Assembly (NCBI RefSeq): GCF_017976235.1
Contig: NZ_JACVHC010000004.1
Location: forward strand, 636,553-700,552
Length of the DNA: 64,000 bases
From: Pseudomonas anatoliensis
Lineage (GTDB): Bacteria > Pseudomonadota > Gammaproteobacteria > Pseudomonadales > Pseudomonadaceae
Direction of reading: 5' to 3'
A program made the translations under genes and the position numbers. Of the stretch, positions 1 through 9,072 are shown in pieces. Each line of letters starts with the position of its first letter. Position 1 is the stretch's first letter. Under the pieces are notes generated by a model, which was not told the origin of the DNA, did not search any database, and saw only the letters and a list, made by a program, of their open reading frames with translations.

Positions 1-329
1 ATCAAGTCTTCAGTGGAGATCGCCTTGTTGCCCTCGATCTCGATACTGGCAACCGACGGACGTTCGACGACCGTGATCACCAGAACGTTGCCTTCGCGGC
101 CCAGCTGGATATCTTGAAAGAAACCGGTTTTGAACAACGCACGAGTGGATTCCACCAGGCGACGATCATCCGCCTGCTCGCCGACGTTCAACGGCAAGGC
201 ACCAAAGACACTACCCGCGGAGACCCGCTGGAGGCCATTGACGCGAATATCAGAGATGGTGAAGGACTCGGCGTGAACTTCGGCGATCATCAATACGGTG
301 AGAACCGCAGTTAGCAGCAGACGTTTCAT
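1..329 (-). CDS. bamA: Outer membrane protein assembly factor BamA, N-terminal part only
   Basis: BamA is the central beta-barrel of the BAM complex, which inserts outer membrane proteins. Only about 109 N-terminal residues are in the window; the gene runs off the left edge. The start ATG at 329 opens a signal peptide (MKRLLLTAVLTVLMIAEVHA, cleavage expected after HA). A first POTRA domain follows, beginning ESFTISDIRVNGLQRV, the usual BamA start, and continuing through a GALPLNVG stretch. It lies 74 bp downstream of rseP on the same strand, the order conserved in gammaproteobacteria. The rest of the POTRA array and the barrel cannot be checked. Confidence 0.93.
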   Translation of the reverse strand, partial: MKRLLLTAVLTVLMIAEVHAESFTISDIRVNGLQRVSAGSVFGALPLNVGEQADDRRLVESTRALFKTGFFQDIQLGREGNVLVITVVERPSVASIEIEGNKAISTEDL

Positions 330-364
330 GAAGTCCTTTCTTATTCCAACTGGCAATAAACAAA

Positions 365-383
365 CTGCCGCAAAATGCGGCAG
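365..383 (-). other. Small hairpin between rseP and bamA
   Basis: CTGCCGC (365-371) pairs with GCGGCAG (377-383) around a 5-base loop in the 74-bp gap between rseP and bamA. No U-run follows on the minus strand, so it is more likely a processing or weak attenuation structure than a terminator. Confidence 0.3.
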
Positions 384-403
384 ATTCGCAATTCAGCGAA
401 GCG

Positions 404-1756
404 TTACAGTCGACCCAGATCGTTGACCAGAGCAAGCAACATCACCCCGACCACCAAACTGATACCGATCTGTATCCCCCAACCTTGCACCCGATCCGAC
501 AAGGGACGACCACGCGCCCACTCGATCAGATAAAACAACAAATGCCCCCCATCCAGTACAGGAATGGGCAGCAAATTCAGAACACCCAGGCTAATACTCA
601 GATAAGCAAGGAAATTCAGGAAATCAGCGACGCCCGACTGGGCAGAAGCGCCCGCCACTTTAGCAATGGTTATCGGTCCACTCAAGTTTTTTACCGAGAG
701 CTCGCCGAACAGCATTTTCTTGAGCGAATCCAGCGTGAGGATGCTCATGGTCCAAGTGCGACGAGCACCCTCGCCAATCGCGGCCAACGGCCCATAACTG
801 ACTTCGCGGATCATCTCCGGCGGCCAGTCGATAGCTTTTACGCCTGCACCCAGATAACCGCTGGGCGCCTTGCTCTCACCGCGCGCCGCCAAGGTCACAG
901 GGACGTCGATTTGAGCACCATCGCGCTCGACTCGCAGCAAGATTTTGGTATCAGGACGCGTACGAACGGTATCGACCACTTGTTGCCAGTCATTGAGCGC
1001 CTGACCGTCAAGAGACACCAGGCGATCACCGGTTTTCAGGCCAGCGGCCTGGGCCGGGCCTTTTGGATCAAGTTCGGCAAGTACAGGCGGCAAGGCTGGA
1101 CGCCATGGACGAATCCCCAGAGAGCGGATCGGATCCGGCTCATCAGCACCCTTGAGCCACTCATCCAGCGTCAGTTCACGGGGCAAATCCGCCGTAGAGC
1201 CCTGCTCGCGCACCAGCACCTGCAACGAGCCGCTTTCGCCGAGCCGGCGAACCAGCTGCAAATTGACGGCAGCCCAGCCGGAAGTCGGCTCGCCATCGAT
1301 CGCAACGATCTCCTGACCTGCACCCAAACCGGCCTTCGCGGCGATACTGCCGGATTCGACCGCACCGATAACCGGACGCACCTGCTCACTACCGAGCATC
1401 GCCAATACCCAGAAAAACACCAGGGCCAGTAGAAAGTTGGCGATAGGGCCGGCCGCGACAATAGCAATACGCTGGCGAACGGACTTGCGATTGAACGACT
1501 GATCGAGCTGATCAACCGGCACTTCGCCTTCGCGCTCGTCGAGCATCTTGACGTAGCCACCCAGCGGAATCGCAGCGATGACGAACTCGGTGCCTTGCTT
1601 GTCGTGCCAGCGCAGCAGCGGCATGCCAAAGCCTACGGAAAAGCGCAGAACCTTGACGCCACAGCGACGCGCGACCCAGAAGTGGCCGAATTCGTGAAAG
1701 GTGACCAGCACACCCAAGGCGATCAGGGTGCCGGCAATCATATAGAGCGCGCTCAT
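404..1756 (-). CDS. rseP: Site-2 zinc metalloprotease RseP
   Basis: Inner-membrane protease that cuts the anti-sigma factor (MucA in Pseudomonas) after the periplasmic site-1 cut, releasing AlgU; it also clears signal-peptide remnants. The protein has 450 residues, the normal length. The zinc motif HEFGH is at residues 21-25 in the first membrane helix, two PDZ-like segments sit in the middle, and the second active-site motif LDGGH has its Asp at about residue 402, as in E. coli RseP. Terminal hydrophobic helices are present. The gene sits between dxr and bamA, the standard order. An AlgU-type promoter occurs elsewhere in this window (45646), but no direct link is visible here. Confidence 0.96.
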   Translation of the reverse strand: MSALYMIAGTLIALGVLVTFHEFGHFWVARRCGVKVLRFSVGFGMPLLRWHDKQGTEFVIAAIPLGGYVKMLDEREGEVPVDQLDQSFNRKSVRQRIAIVAAGPIANFLLALVFFWVLAMLGSEQVRPVIGAVESGSIAAKAGLGAGQEIVAIDGEPTSGWAAVNLQLVRRLGESGSLQVLVREQGSTADLPRELTLDEWLKGADEPDPIRSLGIRPWRPALPPVLAELDPKGPAQAAGLKTGDRLVSLDGQALNDWQQVVDTVRTRPDTKILLRVERDGAQIDVPVTLAARGESKAPSGYLGAGVKAIDWPPEMIREVSYGPLAAIGEGARRTWTMSILTLDSLKKMLFGELSVKNLSGPITIAKVAGASAQSGVADFLNFLAYLSISLGVLNLLPIPVLDGGHLLFYLIEWARGRPLSDRVQGWGIQIGISLVVGVMLLALVNDLGRL

Positions 1757-1810
1757 CTACTTTCTCCGCAATCCCGTTCAGTGCTGCTTGAAACCATTGT
1801 GTTGCAAAAC

Positions 1811-3001
1811 CTATCGATCGTGACGAGCCAACCATTGCTCGGCCAGAACTCGGGCCTTCGCGTCCGCCGTGAACACAGCATCGAGATCATCCAGCGCTAC
1901 GACCGGCTCAAGACTCAAGACGTCCTCGATGATACTCGCGATTTCCAGGTAACGAACCCGTCCGTCGAGAAACGCGGCCACCGCTACTTCGTTGGCCGCA
2001 TTGAGCATCGCCGGTGCACTGTCGCCCACCTCGGCCGCTTGCCGCGCCAGACGCAGGCACGGGAAGCGCTCTTCATCCGGCGCCTCGAAGTCCAGACGCG
2101 CAATCGCAAACAGATCCAGCGGCGCGACGCCGGAGTCGATACGCTCCGGCCAGGCCAGCGCGCTGGCGATCGGCGTGCGCATGTCAGGATTGCCCAACTG
2201 CGCCAGGACCGAACCGTCGACATAATCGACCAGCGAGTGAATCACGCTTTGCGGATGAATGACCACCTCGACCTGCGCCGGTTTTGCATCAAACAACCAG
2301 CAGGCCTCGATCAACTCAAGACCTTTGTTCATCATGCTGGCCGAATCCACGGAGATCTTGCGGCCCATCGACCAGTTCGGATGCGCACACGCCTGCTCAG
2401 GCGAAACATGTGCCAATTCACTCATGGGCGTCTGCCGGAACGGTCCACCAGAGGCTGTGAGTAAAATCCGACGGACACCGACCTTGCTTAATCCGGTGGC
2501 GAAATCCTGTGGCATGCACTGGAAAATCGCATTGTGTTCGCTGTCGATCGGCAGTAGCACCGAACCGCTCTTGCGTACGGCCTGCATGAACAAGGCGCCG
2601 GACATTACCAGCGCCTCTTTATTAGCCAGGAGAATCTTCTTGCCTGCTTCGACAGCAGCCAGCGTCGGACGTAGGCCAGCGGCACCCACAATCGCCGCCA
2701 TGACCGCATCGACTTCCGGCGCAGAAGCGACCTGACACAAACCAGCCTCACCCACCAGCACACGGGTCGCCAGACCGGCTGCACGCAAATCGTCCTGCAA
2801 ACCGCGAGCTGCTGTGACTTCCGGCACCACGGCAAATTGCGGCACGTGACGTATGCACAAGGCCAGCAATTCGCTGAGGCGCGTAAAACCGGTCAACGCG
2901 AACACCTGATAACGCTCAGGATGACGCGCAATCACATCAAGGGTGCTCAGACCAATCGAGCCGGTCGCGCCCAGAACGGTAATCAGTTGCGGGCGACTCA
3001 C
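1811..3001 (-). CDS. dxr: 1-deoxy-D-xylulose 5-phosphate reductoisomerase (GTG start)
   Basis: Converts DXP to 2-C-methyl-D-erythritol 4-phosphate with NADPH, the committed step of the MEP isoprenoid pathway. The product feeds UppS, encoded two genes upstream. The N-terminal nucleotide-binding motif LGATGSIG and the DSEHNAIFQ metal/substrate motif are clear. An ATG at 3016 is open, but the GTG at 3001 is preferred. It overlaps the cdsA stop as GTGA, gives 396 residues (the usual Pseudomonas length) and begins VSRPQLITVLGATG. Translational coupling to cdsA is therefore likely. Confidence 0.94.
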   Translation of the reverse strand: MSRPQLITVLGATGSIGLSTLDVIARHPERYQVFALTGFTRLSELLALCIRHVPQFAVVPEVTAARGLQDDLRAAGLATRVLVGEAGLCQVASAPEVDAVMAAIVGAAGLRPTLAAVEAGKKILLANKEALVMSGALFMQAVRKSGSVLLPIDSEHNAIFQCMPQDFATGLSKVGVRRILLTASGGPFRQTPMSELAHVSPEQACAHPNWSMGRKISVDSASMMNKGLELIEACWLFDAKPAQVEVVIHPQSVIHSLVDYVDGSVLAQLGNPDMRTPIASALAWPERIDSGVAPLDLFAIARLDFEAPDEERFPCLRLARQAAEVGDSAPAMLNAANEVAVAAFLDGRVRYLEIASIIEDVLSLEPVVALDDLDAVFTADAKARVLAEQWLARHDR

Positions 3002-3804
3002 GGCGCAGCCATCCACAGCAACACGGCGAAGATCGGAATGGCCGCGGTCAGGCTGTCGATGCGATCAAGCACGCCGCCGTGACCGGGCAGCAGATTACTG
3101 CTGTCCTTGATGCCGGACTGACGCTTGAACATGCTTTCGGTCAGGTCTCCCACAACCGAAATAAACACGATCAGCGCAGCGCCAATCAGGCCCTTGAGCA
3201 ACTCGGCCACCGTCCAGTCACGCACCAGACCGACAATCGCGGTGATCACCAGGCTCAGCGCCAGACCGCCGTAAACGCCTTCCCAGCTCTTGCCGGGGCT
3301 GACTTGAGGAGCCAACTTGCGCTTGCCGAATTTACGGCCAGAGAAATAGGCACCGATATCTGCGCCCCAGACCAACACCATGACCGCCATGATCAGCCAG
3401 TTACCCAGCGGGTATTGCTTGATCTGTACCAGTCCTTGCCAGGCAGGCAGCAGAATCAGCAAGCCGATCACCAGTTTGGTGGCGGCACTGGACCAATGCT
3501 CACTGGAACCTGGATAGGTCAGCACCAGATACGTCGCGACCGCCCACCACAGCACCGAAGCACCGAGCACCCAAGGTGCGAGACCGGGCAGCACATACAT
3601 GACGAACAGCATCAATGCGACGACGGCAGCGAAACCAATGCGGAACGATTGTGCAGTGAAACCCGCCAGCCGCGCCCATTCCCAGGCGCCCAGGCTCACG
3701 ACCAGCCCGATGAACAGCGCAAAACCGGAACCTTCAAGCAGGAAAAACCCGCACAAGGCGATCGGCAGCAGGATCAGCGCGGTGATGATTCGTTGTTTAA
3801 GCAT
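2998..3804 (-). CDS. cdsA: Phosphatidate cytidylyltransferase
   Basis: Integral membrane enzyme making CDP-diacylglycerol from phosphatidate and CTP, the branch point for all phospholipids. It has 268 residues with multiple hydrophobic helices from the N-terminus. The CDP-transferase signature occupies residues 224-251 and includes MFKRQSGIKDSSNLLPGHGG and DRIDS. The start ATG shares one base with the uppS stop (TAATG), and its own stop overlaps the dxr GTG start, so the three genes look translationally coupled. Confidence 0.96.
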   Translation of the reverse strand: MLKQRIITALILLPIALCGFFLLEGSGFALFIGLVVSLGAWEWARLAGFTAQSFRIGFAAVVALMLFVMYVLPGLAPWVLGASVLWWAVATYLVLTYPGSSEHWSSAATKLVIGLLILLPAWQGLVQIKQYPLGNWLIMAVMVLVWGADIGAYFSGRKFGKRKLAPQVSPGKSWEGVYGGLALSLVITAIVGLVRDWTVAELLKGLIGAALIVFISVVGDLTESMFKRQSGIKDSSNLLPGHGGVLDRIDSLTAAIPIFAVLLWMAAP

Positions 3805-4559
3805 TAAACCCGGGCTCCAGCTTCGACTTGTTCGCTCGTTTTACCGAAGCGACGTTGGCGCGAAGCGAAATCGGCCAGCGCGTTGCGCATGGCATCGTGT
3901 TTGAAGTCCGGCCAGAACAGGTCGGAGAAGTACAACTCGGCGTAAGCCAGTTGCCACAACAGGAAGTTGCTGATGCGGTGCTCGCCACCGGTGCGGATGC
4001 ACAAATCCGGCAACGGCAGATCACCGGTTGCCAGACAGGTTTGCAGCAGATCCGGAGTGATGTCCTCCGGACGCAGATGCCCGGCCTGAACTTCACGTGC
4101 AAGACGCTGTGCAGCTTGTGCGATATCCCACTGACCGCCGTAATTGGCGGCAATCTGCAGGATAAAACGGTTGGCACCCGCGGTCATGGCCTCGGCTTCG
4201 CGCATCGCGACCTGAAGCTCCGGATGAAAGCGCGAGCGATCGCCAATAATGCGCAAGCTGATGTTGTTGTCGTTGAGGCGCTTGGCCTCACGACGCAGCG
4301 CCTTGAAGAACAGGTCCATCAAAGCGCTGACCTCATCGGCCGGGCGCTGCCAGTTTTCACTGGAGAAAGCGAACAGGGTGAGCACCTCGACCTTGGCCTC
4401 GGCACACACCTCGATTACCGCACGAACCGCATCCACGCCCGCCTTATGCCCGGCGACACCCGGCATAAAGCGTTTTTTCGCCCAGCGATTGTTGCCATCC
4501 ATGATGATCGCGACATGGCGCGGCACCGCGGACGGCGCAGTCTGCTTGGTCTTGTCCAT
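3804..4559 (-). CDS. uppS: Undecaprenyl diphosphate synthase (cis-prenyltransferase)
   Basis: Condenses isopentenyl diphosphate onto farnesyl diphosphate to make the C55 carrier lipid for peptidoglycan and O-antigen. It has 251 residues. The catalytic Asp is D21 in IIMDGNNRWAKKR, and the C-terminal RTGGEHRISNFLLWQ motif that binds substrate is intact. It lies 14 bp downstream of frr and overlaps cdsA. Grouping with dxr places the start and the end of carrier-lipid synthesis in one operon. Confidence 0.96.
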   Translation of the reverse strand: MDKTKQTAPSAVPRHVAIIMDGNNRWAKKRFMPGVAGHKAGVDAVRAVIEVCAEAKVEVLTLFAFSSENWQRPADEVSALMDLFFKALRREAKRLNDNNISLRIIGDRSRFHPELQVAMREAEAMTAGANRFILQIAANYGGQWDIAQAAQRLAREVQAGHLRPEDITPDLLQTCLATGDLPLPDLCIRTGGEHRISNFLLWQLAYAELYFSDLFWPDFKHDAMRNALADFASRQRRFGKTSEQVEAGARV

Positions 4560-4573
4560 TAAAAACTCGACCC

Positions 4574-5131
4574 TTATACGGCCATCAAATCCGCTTCTTT
4601 CTGCTTGGTAGCCGCGTCGATATCAGCCTCAGCCTTGTCGGTGAGCTTCTGGATATCGGCAGCAGCGCGACGCTCTTCGTCTTCGCTGATTTCTTTGTCT
4701 TTAACCAGTTTCTTCAAATCACCCAGCGCATCGCGACGGATGTTGCGCACGGCAACACGAGCGTCTTCTGCGGCACTGCGTGCCTGCTTGGTGAAGCCCT
4801 TGCGGGTTTCTTCGGTCAGGGCAGGCATGGAGATCAGCAACAACTCGCCCAGGTTGGTCGGGTTGAGGTTCAGACCAGCGCTCTGGATTGCCTTGTCGAC
4901 AGCCGCAAGCATGTTGCGCTCGAAAGCCACGACTTGCAGGGTGCGCGAGTCTTTAACGGTGATGTTGGCCACTTGGGTAATGGACGTATCAGCGCCGTAG
5001 TACGGGACCATTACGCTACCCAGAATGCTTGGGTGAGCCTTGCCGGTACGAATCTGACCAAATGCATGGGCCAGAGAGTCCAGGGATTTCTGCATACGCT
5101 CTTGAGCGTCTTTCTTGATTTCGTTGATCAT
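4574..5131 (-). CDS. frr: Ribosome recycling factor
   Basis: Splits post-termination ribosomes together with EF-G. It has 185 residues, full length. It begins MINEIKKDAQERMQKSLDSL and contains the conserved RTGKAHPSIL segment, with the usual long three-helix-bundle sequence ending in KQKEADLMAV. The start overlaps the pyrH stop by 4 bp (ATGA), so it is translated with pyrH. Confidence 0.97.
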   Translation of the reverse strand: MINEIKKDAQERMQKSLDSLAHAFGQIRTGKAHPSILGSVMVPYYGADTSITQVANITVKDSRTLQVVAFERNMLAAVDKAIQSAGLNLNPTNLGELLLISMPALTEETRKGFTKQARSAAEDARVAVRNIRRDALGDLKKLVKDKEISEDEERRAAADIQKLTDKAEADIDAATKQKEADLMAV

Positions 5132-5871
5132 TGTTGACCTTCCTCGATCAGGGTGCCTTCAGCGCCGCCATGCACGATGTTCAGCAGGGCGCCAGGCTTG
5201 TTCATGTTGAATACGCGCAGCGGCATCTTGTGGTCGCGGCACAGGCAAATAGCTGTCAGGTCCATTACACCCAGCTTGCGATCCAGTACTTCATCATAAG
5301 TCAGATGATCGAACTTCTCGGCATGCGGGTCTTTGAACGGATCTGCGGTGTAGACGCCATCCACCTTGGTCGCCTTGAGCACGACATCGGCATCGATTTC
5401 GATTGCACGCAGGCAGGCTGCCGAATCCGTGGTAAAGAACGGATTGCCGGTACCGGCTGCGAAAATCACGACGTCTTTGGAGTTCAGGTGACGCATGGCT
5501 TTGCGGCGATCATAGTGATCGGTCACGCCCACCATCGAAATGGCCGACATGACGATTGCCGAGATATTCGCACGTTCCAGCGCGTCGCGCATGGCCAGGG
5601 CGTTCATCACAGTGGCCAGCATGCCCATGTGGTCGCCTGTCACCCGATCCATACCGGCTTTGCTCAAGGCTTCGCCGCGGAACAGGTTGCCACCGCCGAT
5701 CACCAGACCGACCTGTACGCCGATGCCGACCAGCTGGCCGACTTCCAGCGCCATCCGATCCAGCACTTTTGGATCGATCCCGAACTCTTCCGAGCCCATC
5801 AGGGCCTCGCCGCTAAGCTTGAGTAGAATGCGTTTATAGCGAGCCTGATAACCACTGCCCTGCTGAGCCAT
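5128..5871 (-). CDS. pyrH: UMP kinase
   Basis: Phosphorylates UMP to UDP; bacterial hexameric amino-acid-kinase fold, normally activated by GTP and inhibited by UTP. It has 247 residues. The N-terminal ILLKLSGEAL strand with the catalytic lysines and the glycine-rich GGGNLFRG loop are present, as is the C-terminal MNKPGAL segment. A good ribosome-binding site (GGAGAG) precedes the ATG. It lies between tsf and frr, the conserved rpsB-tsf-pyrH-frr order. Confidence 0.97.
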   Translation of the reverse strand: MAQQGSGYQARYKRILLKLSGEALMGSEEFGIDPKVLDRMALEVGQLVGIGVQVGLVIGGGNLFRGEALSKAGMDRVTGDHMGMLATVMNALAMRDALERANISAIVMSAISMVGVTDHYDRRKAMRHLNSKDVVIFAAGTGNPFFTTDSAACLRAIEIDADVVLKATKVDGVYTADPFKDPHAEKFDHLTYDEVLDRKLGVMDLTAICLCRDHKMPLRVFNMNKPGALLNIVHGGAEGTLIEEGQQ

Positions 5872-6024
5872 TGCGAATCTCTCCTGCGGCGTATTTAAAA
5901 TTCTTTGCGAGCTGTTTTCAGCTGGCGTTCACTCTAGCTTGGCGCTGCTTCAGCGCCATCGGAACATGGCTTTGTAAGTCAGTTCCAAGTGGAAACCAAT
6001 AAATAATTGGTTACCCCATCTGAA

Positions 6025-6058
6025 AAGAGGCTGCGCGCGTGAGCGGGCAGCCTCTTTC
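6025..6058 (-). terminator. Hairpin downstream of tsf
   Basis: An 11-bp perfect stem, AAAGAGGCTGC/GCAGCCTCTTT, lies 22 bp past the tsf stop and upstream of pyrH. The U-run on the minus strand is short (TTTTC), so partial termination between tsf and pyrH is the best reading. Confidence 0.55.
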
Positions 6059-6079
6059 GGGCGACAGTTGAAAACCGTC

Positions 6080-6943
6080 TTACTGCTTGGCGGCAGCCAG
6101 CTGGGCAGCAACTTCTTCAGCGAAGTTGTCGACCGGCTTCTCGATGCCTTCGCCTACTTTGAAGTAGGTGAAGGAAACGATTTCAGCACCGGCTTTCTTG
6201 GCCAGGTCGCCGACCTTGATTTCAGGGTTCTTGACGAACGCCTGCTCAACCAGGCTCGCTTCAGCCAGGAACTTGCTGATACGGCCTTTGATCATGTTTT
6301 CAACGATGTTTTCTGGCTTGCCAGCGATCTTGTCAGCGTTCAGGCTCAGGAAAACGCCCTTCTCACGCTCAACCGCTTCAGCGGAAACTTCCGATGGCAG
6401 CAGGAATTCTGGGTTGGTCGCCGCTACGTGCATAGCGATGTCCTTGGCCAGCTCAACGTCGCCGCCTTTCAGAACAACTGCAACACCGATCTTGTTGCCG
6501 TGCAGGTAACCACCAACAACATCACCTTCAACGCGAACCAGACGACGGATGTTGACGTTTTCGCCAACCTTGCCGACCAGTACCAGGCGATCAGCTTCTT
6601 GCGATTCGATCAGAGGCTCAACAGTGGTCAGCTTCTCGTCGAATGCTTTTTTGACGCTGGCAGCAACGAATGCCTTGAAGTCGTCTTGCAGAGCGAGGAA
6701 GTCGGTCTGCGAGTTCACTTCCAGCAGAACAGCGGACTTGCCGTCTTCTACCAGAGCGATCGCGCCTTCAGCAGCTACGTTGCCGGCTTTCTTGGCGGCC
6801 TTGATGGCACCCGAAGCACGCATGTCGTCGATGGCTTTTTCGATGTCGCCGCCGGCCTTGGTCAAGGCCTTTTTGCAATCCATCATGCCTTCGCCGGTAC
6901 GCTCACGCAGTTCTTTAACCAACGCTGCAGTAATCTCTGCCAT
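6080..6943 (-). CDS. tsf: Elongation factor Ts
   Basis: Nucleotide exchange factor for EF-Tu. From the ATG at 6943 the protein has 287 residues and begins MAEITAALVKELRERTGEGM, the universal EF-Ts start. The EF-Tu-contacting EVNSQTDFLA motif is present. An in-frame ATG at 6976 would add 11 residues (MVENLSKRNLK) unlike any family member, and a good AGAGGAA ribosome-binding site lies just before 6943, so 6943 is chosen. It is co-transcribed with rpsB through the hairpin at 7081-7109. Confidence 0.96.
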   Translation of the reverse strand: MAEITAALVKELRERTGEGMMDCKKALTKAGGDIEKAIDDMRASGAIKAAKKAGNVAAEGAIALVEDGKSAVLLEVNSQTDFLALQDDFKAFVAASVKKAFDEKLTTVEPLIESQEADRLVLVGKVGENVNIRRLVRVEGDVVGGYLHGNKIGVAVVLKGGDVELAKDIAMHVAATNPEFLLPSEVSAEAVEREKGVFLSLNADKIAGKPENIVENMIKGRISKFLAEASLVEQAFVKNPEIKVGDLAKKAGAEIVSFTYFKVGEGIEKPVDNFAEEVAAQLAAAKQ

Positions 6944-7080
6944 TTTCAAATTCCTCTTGGATAGGTTTTCAACCATTCCACCCGATCGAACGGGCGTTCA
7001 ATTCTTCCCGAATCACCCTTGTTAGCCGCTGCACGTTACAGATGCTGTAGCTGCGCTGTTAACAAATGGTTTTCGAGGTG

Positions 7081-7109
7081 GCAAAAAGGGGGCCAAGCCC
7101 CCTTTTTGC
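7081..7109 (-). terminator. rpsB-tsf intergenic terminator/attenuator
   Basis: A perfect 13-bp stem (GCAAAAAGGGGGC and its complement) with a 3-base CAA loop. It lies 26 bp beyond the rpsB stop and has A- and T-tracts inside the stem on both strands. It probably reduces read-through so that S2 is made in excess of EF-Ts transcripts. Confidence 0.75.
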
Positions 7110-7135
7110 TTACTGAGTCAACGCCAGGGCGTCAA

Positions 7136-7876
7136 TTACTCAGCTGCAGCTGCCGGAGCTTCTTCAGCTGCGAACTCTACAGTGCCGCCGCCAACATTGC
7201 TGCGACCACGGATAACAGCGTCAGCCATCGAACCCATGTACAGCTGGATAGCGCGGATTGCGTCATCGTTGCCTGGGATGATGTAGTCAACGCCTTCCGG
7301 GCTGCTGTTGGTATCGACAACGCCGATTACCGGGATGCCCAGCTTGTTGGCTTCGGTGATCGCGATGCGCTCGTGGTCAACGTCGATCACGAACAGTGCG
7401 TCTGGCAGACCGCCCATGTCCTTGATGCCGCCCAGCGAACGATCCAGCTTCTCAAGATCACGAGTGCGCATCAGCGCTTCTTTCTTGGTCAGCTTGGCGA
7501 AAGTACCGTCTTCGGCTTGAACTTCAAGGTCACGCAGACGCTTGATGGAAGCACGAATGGTTTTGAAGTTGGTCAGCATGCCGCCCAACCAGCGGTGATC
7601 GACGTACGGCGAACCGCAACGTGCTGCTTCTTCAGCAACGATCTTGCCAGCGGAACGCTTGGTGCCGACGAACAGAATCTTGTTTTTGCCCTGGGCCAGA
7701 CGCTCTACGAAAGTCAGAGCTTCGTTGAACATTGGCAGGGTTTTTTCAAGGTTGATGATGTGAATCTTGTTACGCGCGCCGAAAATGTACTTACCCATTT
7801 TCGGGTTCCAGTAACGGGTTTGGTGACCGAAGTGCACACCGGCCTTCAGCATATCGCGCATATTGACTTGGGACAT
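7136..7876 (-). CDS. rpsB: 30S ribosomal protein S2
   Basis: Small-subunit protein that binds 16S rRNA late in assembly. It has 246 residues and begins MSQVNMRDMLKAGVHFGHQT. It contains the S2 signature around FVGTKRSAGKIVAEEAARCG and DHRWLGGMLTNFKTI, with an Ala/Glu-rich tail. First gene of the rpsB-tsf unit, with a long structured leader upstream (7877-8040). Confidence 0.98.
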   Translation of the reverse strand: MSQVNMRDMLKAGVHFGHQTRYWNPKMGKYIFGARNKIHIINLEKTLPMFNEALTFVERLAQGKNKILFVGTKRSAGKIVAEEAARCGSPYVDHRWLGGMLTNFKTIRASIKRLRDLEVQAEDGTFAKLTKKEALMRTRDLEKLDRSLGGIKDMGGLPDALFVIDVDHERIAITEANKLGIPVIGVVDTNSSPEGVDYIIPGNDDAIRAIQLYMGSMADAVIRGRSNVGGGTVEFAAEEAPAAAAE

Positions 7877-8040
7877 GATAGTTCCTTAATAAGTCGGGTT
7901 TGGCCTCCACGTATCCCAATGACCAACCAGTGGCATAAAGCCAAAAGCACCCAGGTCATCGTGTCGACACGTGTGTGGATTTAAGCCTTTCGGGGTATCC
8001 CCGGAAAGCGGCGCATTTTATATCACAAGGAAGGCAGAAA
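7877..8040 (-). ncRNA. Probable structured 5' leader of rpsB (t44-like S2 autoregulatory leader)
   Basis: About 160 bases upstream of rpsB on the minus strand contain no gene. They hold a strong hairpin near 7990-8015 (CGGGG/CCCCG core with flanking CTTTC/GAAAG pairing), and a TATAAAAT-like -10 box lies near 8020. Gammaproteobacterial rpsB is known to carry an autoregulatory leader (t44 RNA) sensed by S2. Position and the hairpin fit, but I cannot verify the family fold by eye. The remaining bases up to map (8041-8249) hold only promoter-like sequence for map and rpsB. Confidence 0.45.
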
Positions 8041-8249
8041 CGGAACTCGAAATCTGCAATCACACCAAGGACATGGGCTCAGCCCCCTTGGAATCGGCGC
8101 CGCGGGCACCATTGTATAGACAGAAGCGATGCACGCAGGCGCGGATTTGCTCCTCTCGTCTGTTAGAATCGCGTTTTTCAGGGTCGCAAAATGTACACCT
8201 GCCGCCCTATCCGTATCAGCAAGCGCCGCCGAGCGCAAAGAGAGCCTGT

Positions 8250-9032
8250 ATGACCGTCAACCTCAAAACTCCCGAGGACATCGCTGGCATGCGTGTCGCC
8301 GGCAAACTGGCCGCCGATGTGCTGGAAATGATTGCCGAACACGTCAAACCGGGCGTTACCACCGATCAACTGAACCAGATCTGCCACGACTACATCGTCG
8401 ACGTGCAGCAGGCCATCCCTGCCCCGCTCAACTACAAGGGCTATCCGAAGTCGATCTGCACCTCGATCAACCACGTCGTCTGCCACGGCATCCCGAACGA
8501 CAAGCCGCTGAAAAACGGCGACACCCTGAACATCGACGTCACCGTGATCAAGGACGGTTACCACGGCGATACCAGCCGCATGTTCCATGTCGGCGAAGTC
8601 CCGGTATGGGCTGAGCGCCTGTCGCAAATCACCCAGGAATGCATGTACAAGGCGATCGAAATCGTCAAACCTGGCTGCCGCCTCGGCGACATCGGTGAAG
8701 TCATCCAGAAACACGCGGAAAAGAACGGCTTCTCGGTGGTTCGCGAGTTCTGTGGCCACGGCATCGGCAAGGTGTTCCACGAAGAGCCGCAGATCCTGCA
8801 CTACGGCCGCGCCGGTACTGGCATGGAACTGAAGGCCGGCATGACCTTCACCATCGAGCCGATGATCAATCAGGGCAAGGCCGACACCAAGGTATTGGGC
8901 GACGGCTGGACCGCGATCACCAAGGACCGCAAGCTCTCGGCCCAGTGGGAACACACCCTGCTGGTCACCGACACCGGCTACGAGATCTTCACCCTGCGTG
9001 CCGATGACACCATTCCACGCATCTCGGCCTGA
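8250..9032 (+). CDS. map: Methionine aminopeptidase, type I
   Basis: Removes the initiator Met from nascent proteins. It has 260 residues from the ATG at 8250 (MTVNLKTPEDIAGMRVAGKL). Metal-ligand regions are visible: NIDVTVIKDGYHGDTSRMF (two Asp), CGHGIGKVFHEEP (His), FTIEPM (Glu) and SAQWEHT (Glu). A longer open frame from 7971 has no family-like N-terminus and crosses the rpsB promoter region. An AAGAGAG ribosome-binding site precedes 8250. It is divergent from rpsB and followed 40 bp later by glnD. Confidence 0.96.
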   Translation: MTVNLKTPEDIAGMRVAGKLAADVLEMIAEHVKPGVTTDQLNQICHDYIVDVQQAIPAPLNYKGYPKSICTSINHVVCHGIPNDKPLKNGDTLNIDVTVIKDGYHGDTSRMFHVGEVPVWAERLSQITQECMYKAIEIVKPGCRLGDIGEVIQKHAEKNGFSVVREFCGHGIGKVFHEEPQILHYGRAGTGMELKAGMTFTIEPMINQGKADTKVLGDGWTAITKDRKLSAQWEHTLLVTDTGYEIFTLRADDTIPRISA

Positions 9033-9072
9033 TCCACAAACGCTCCCAGCCTTATAGAAGGAAAGCCAATCG

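Noticed and set aside
485..1432. Long open frame opposite rseP.
   Set aside because: Antisense to a well-supported gene; composition is that of a shadow frame in G/C-rich DNA.
7019..7984. 321-residue open frame opposite rpsB.
   Set aside because: Antisense to rpsB and its terminator and leader.
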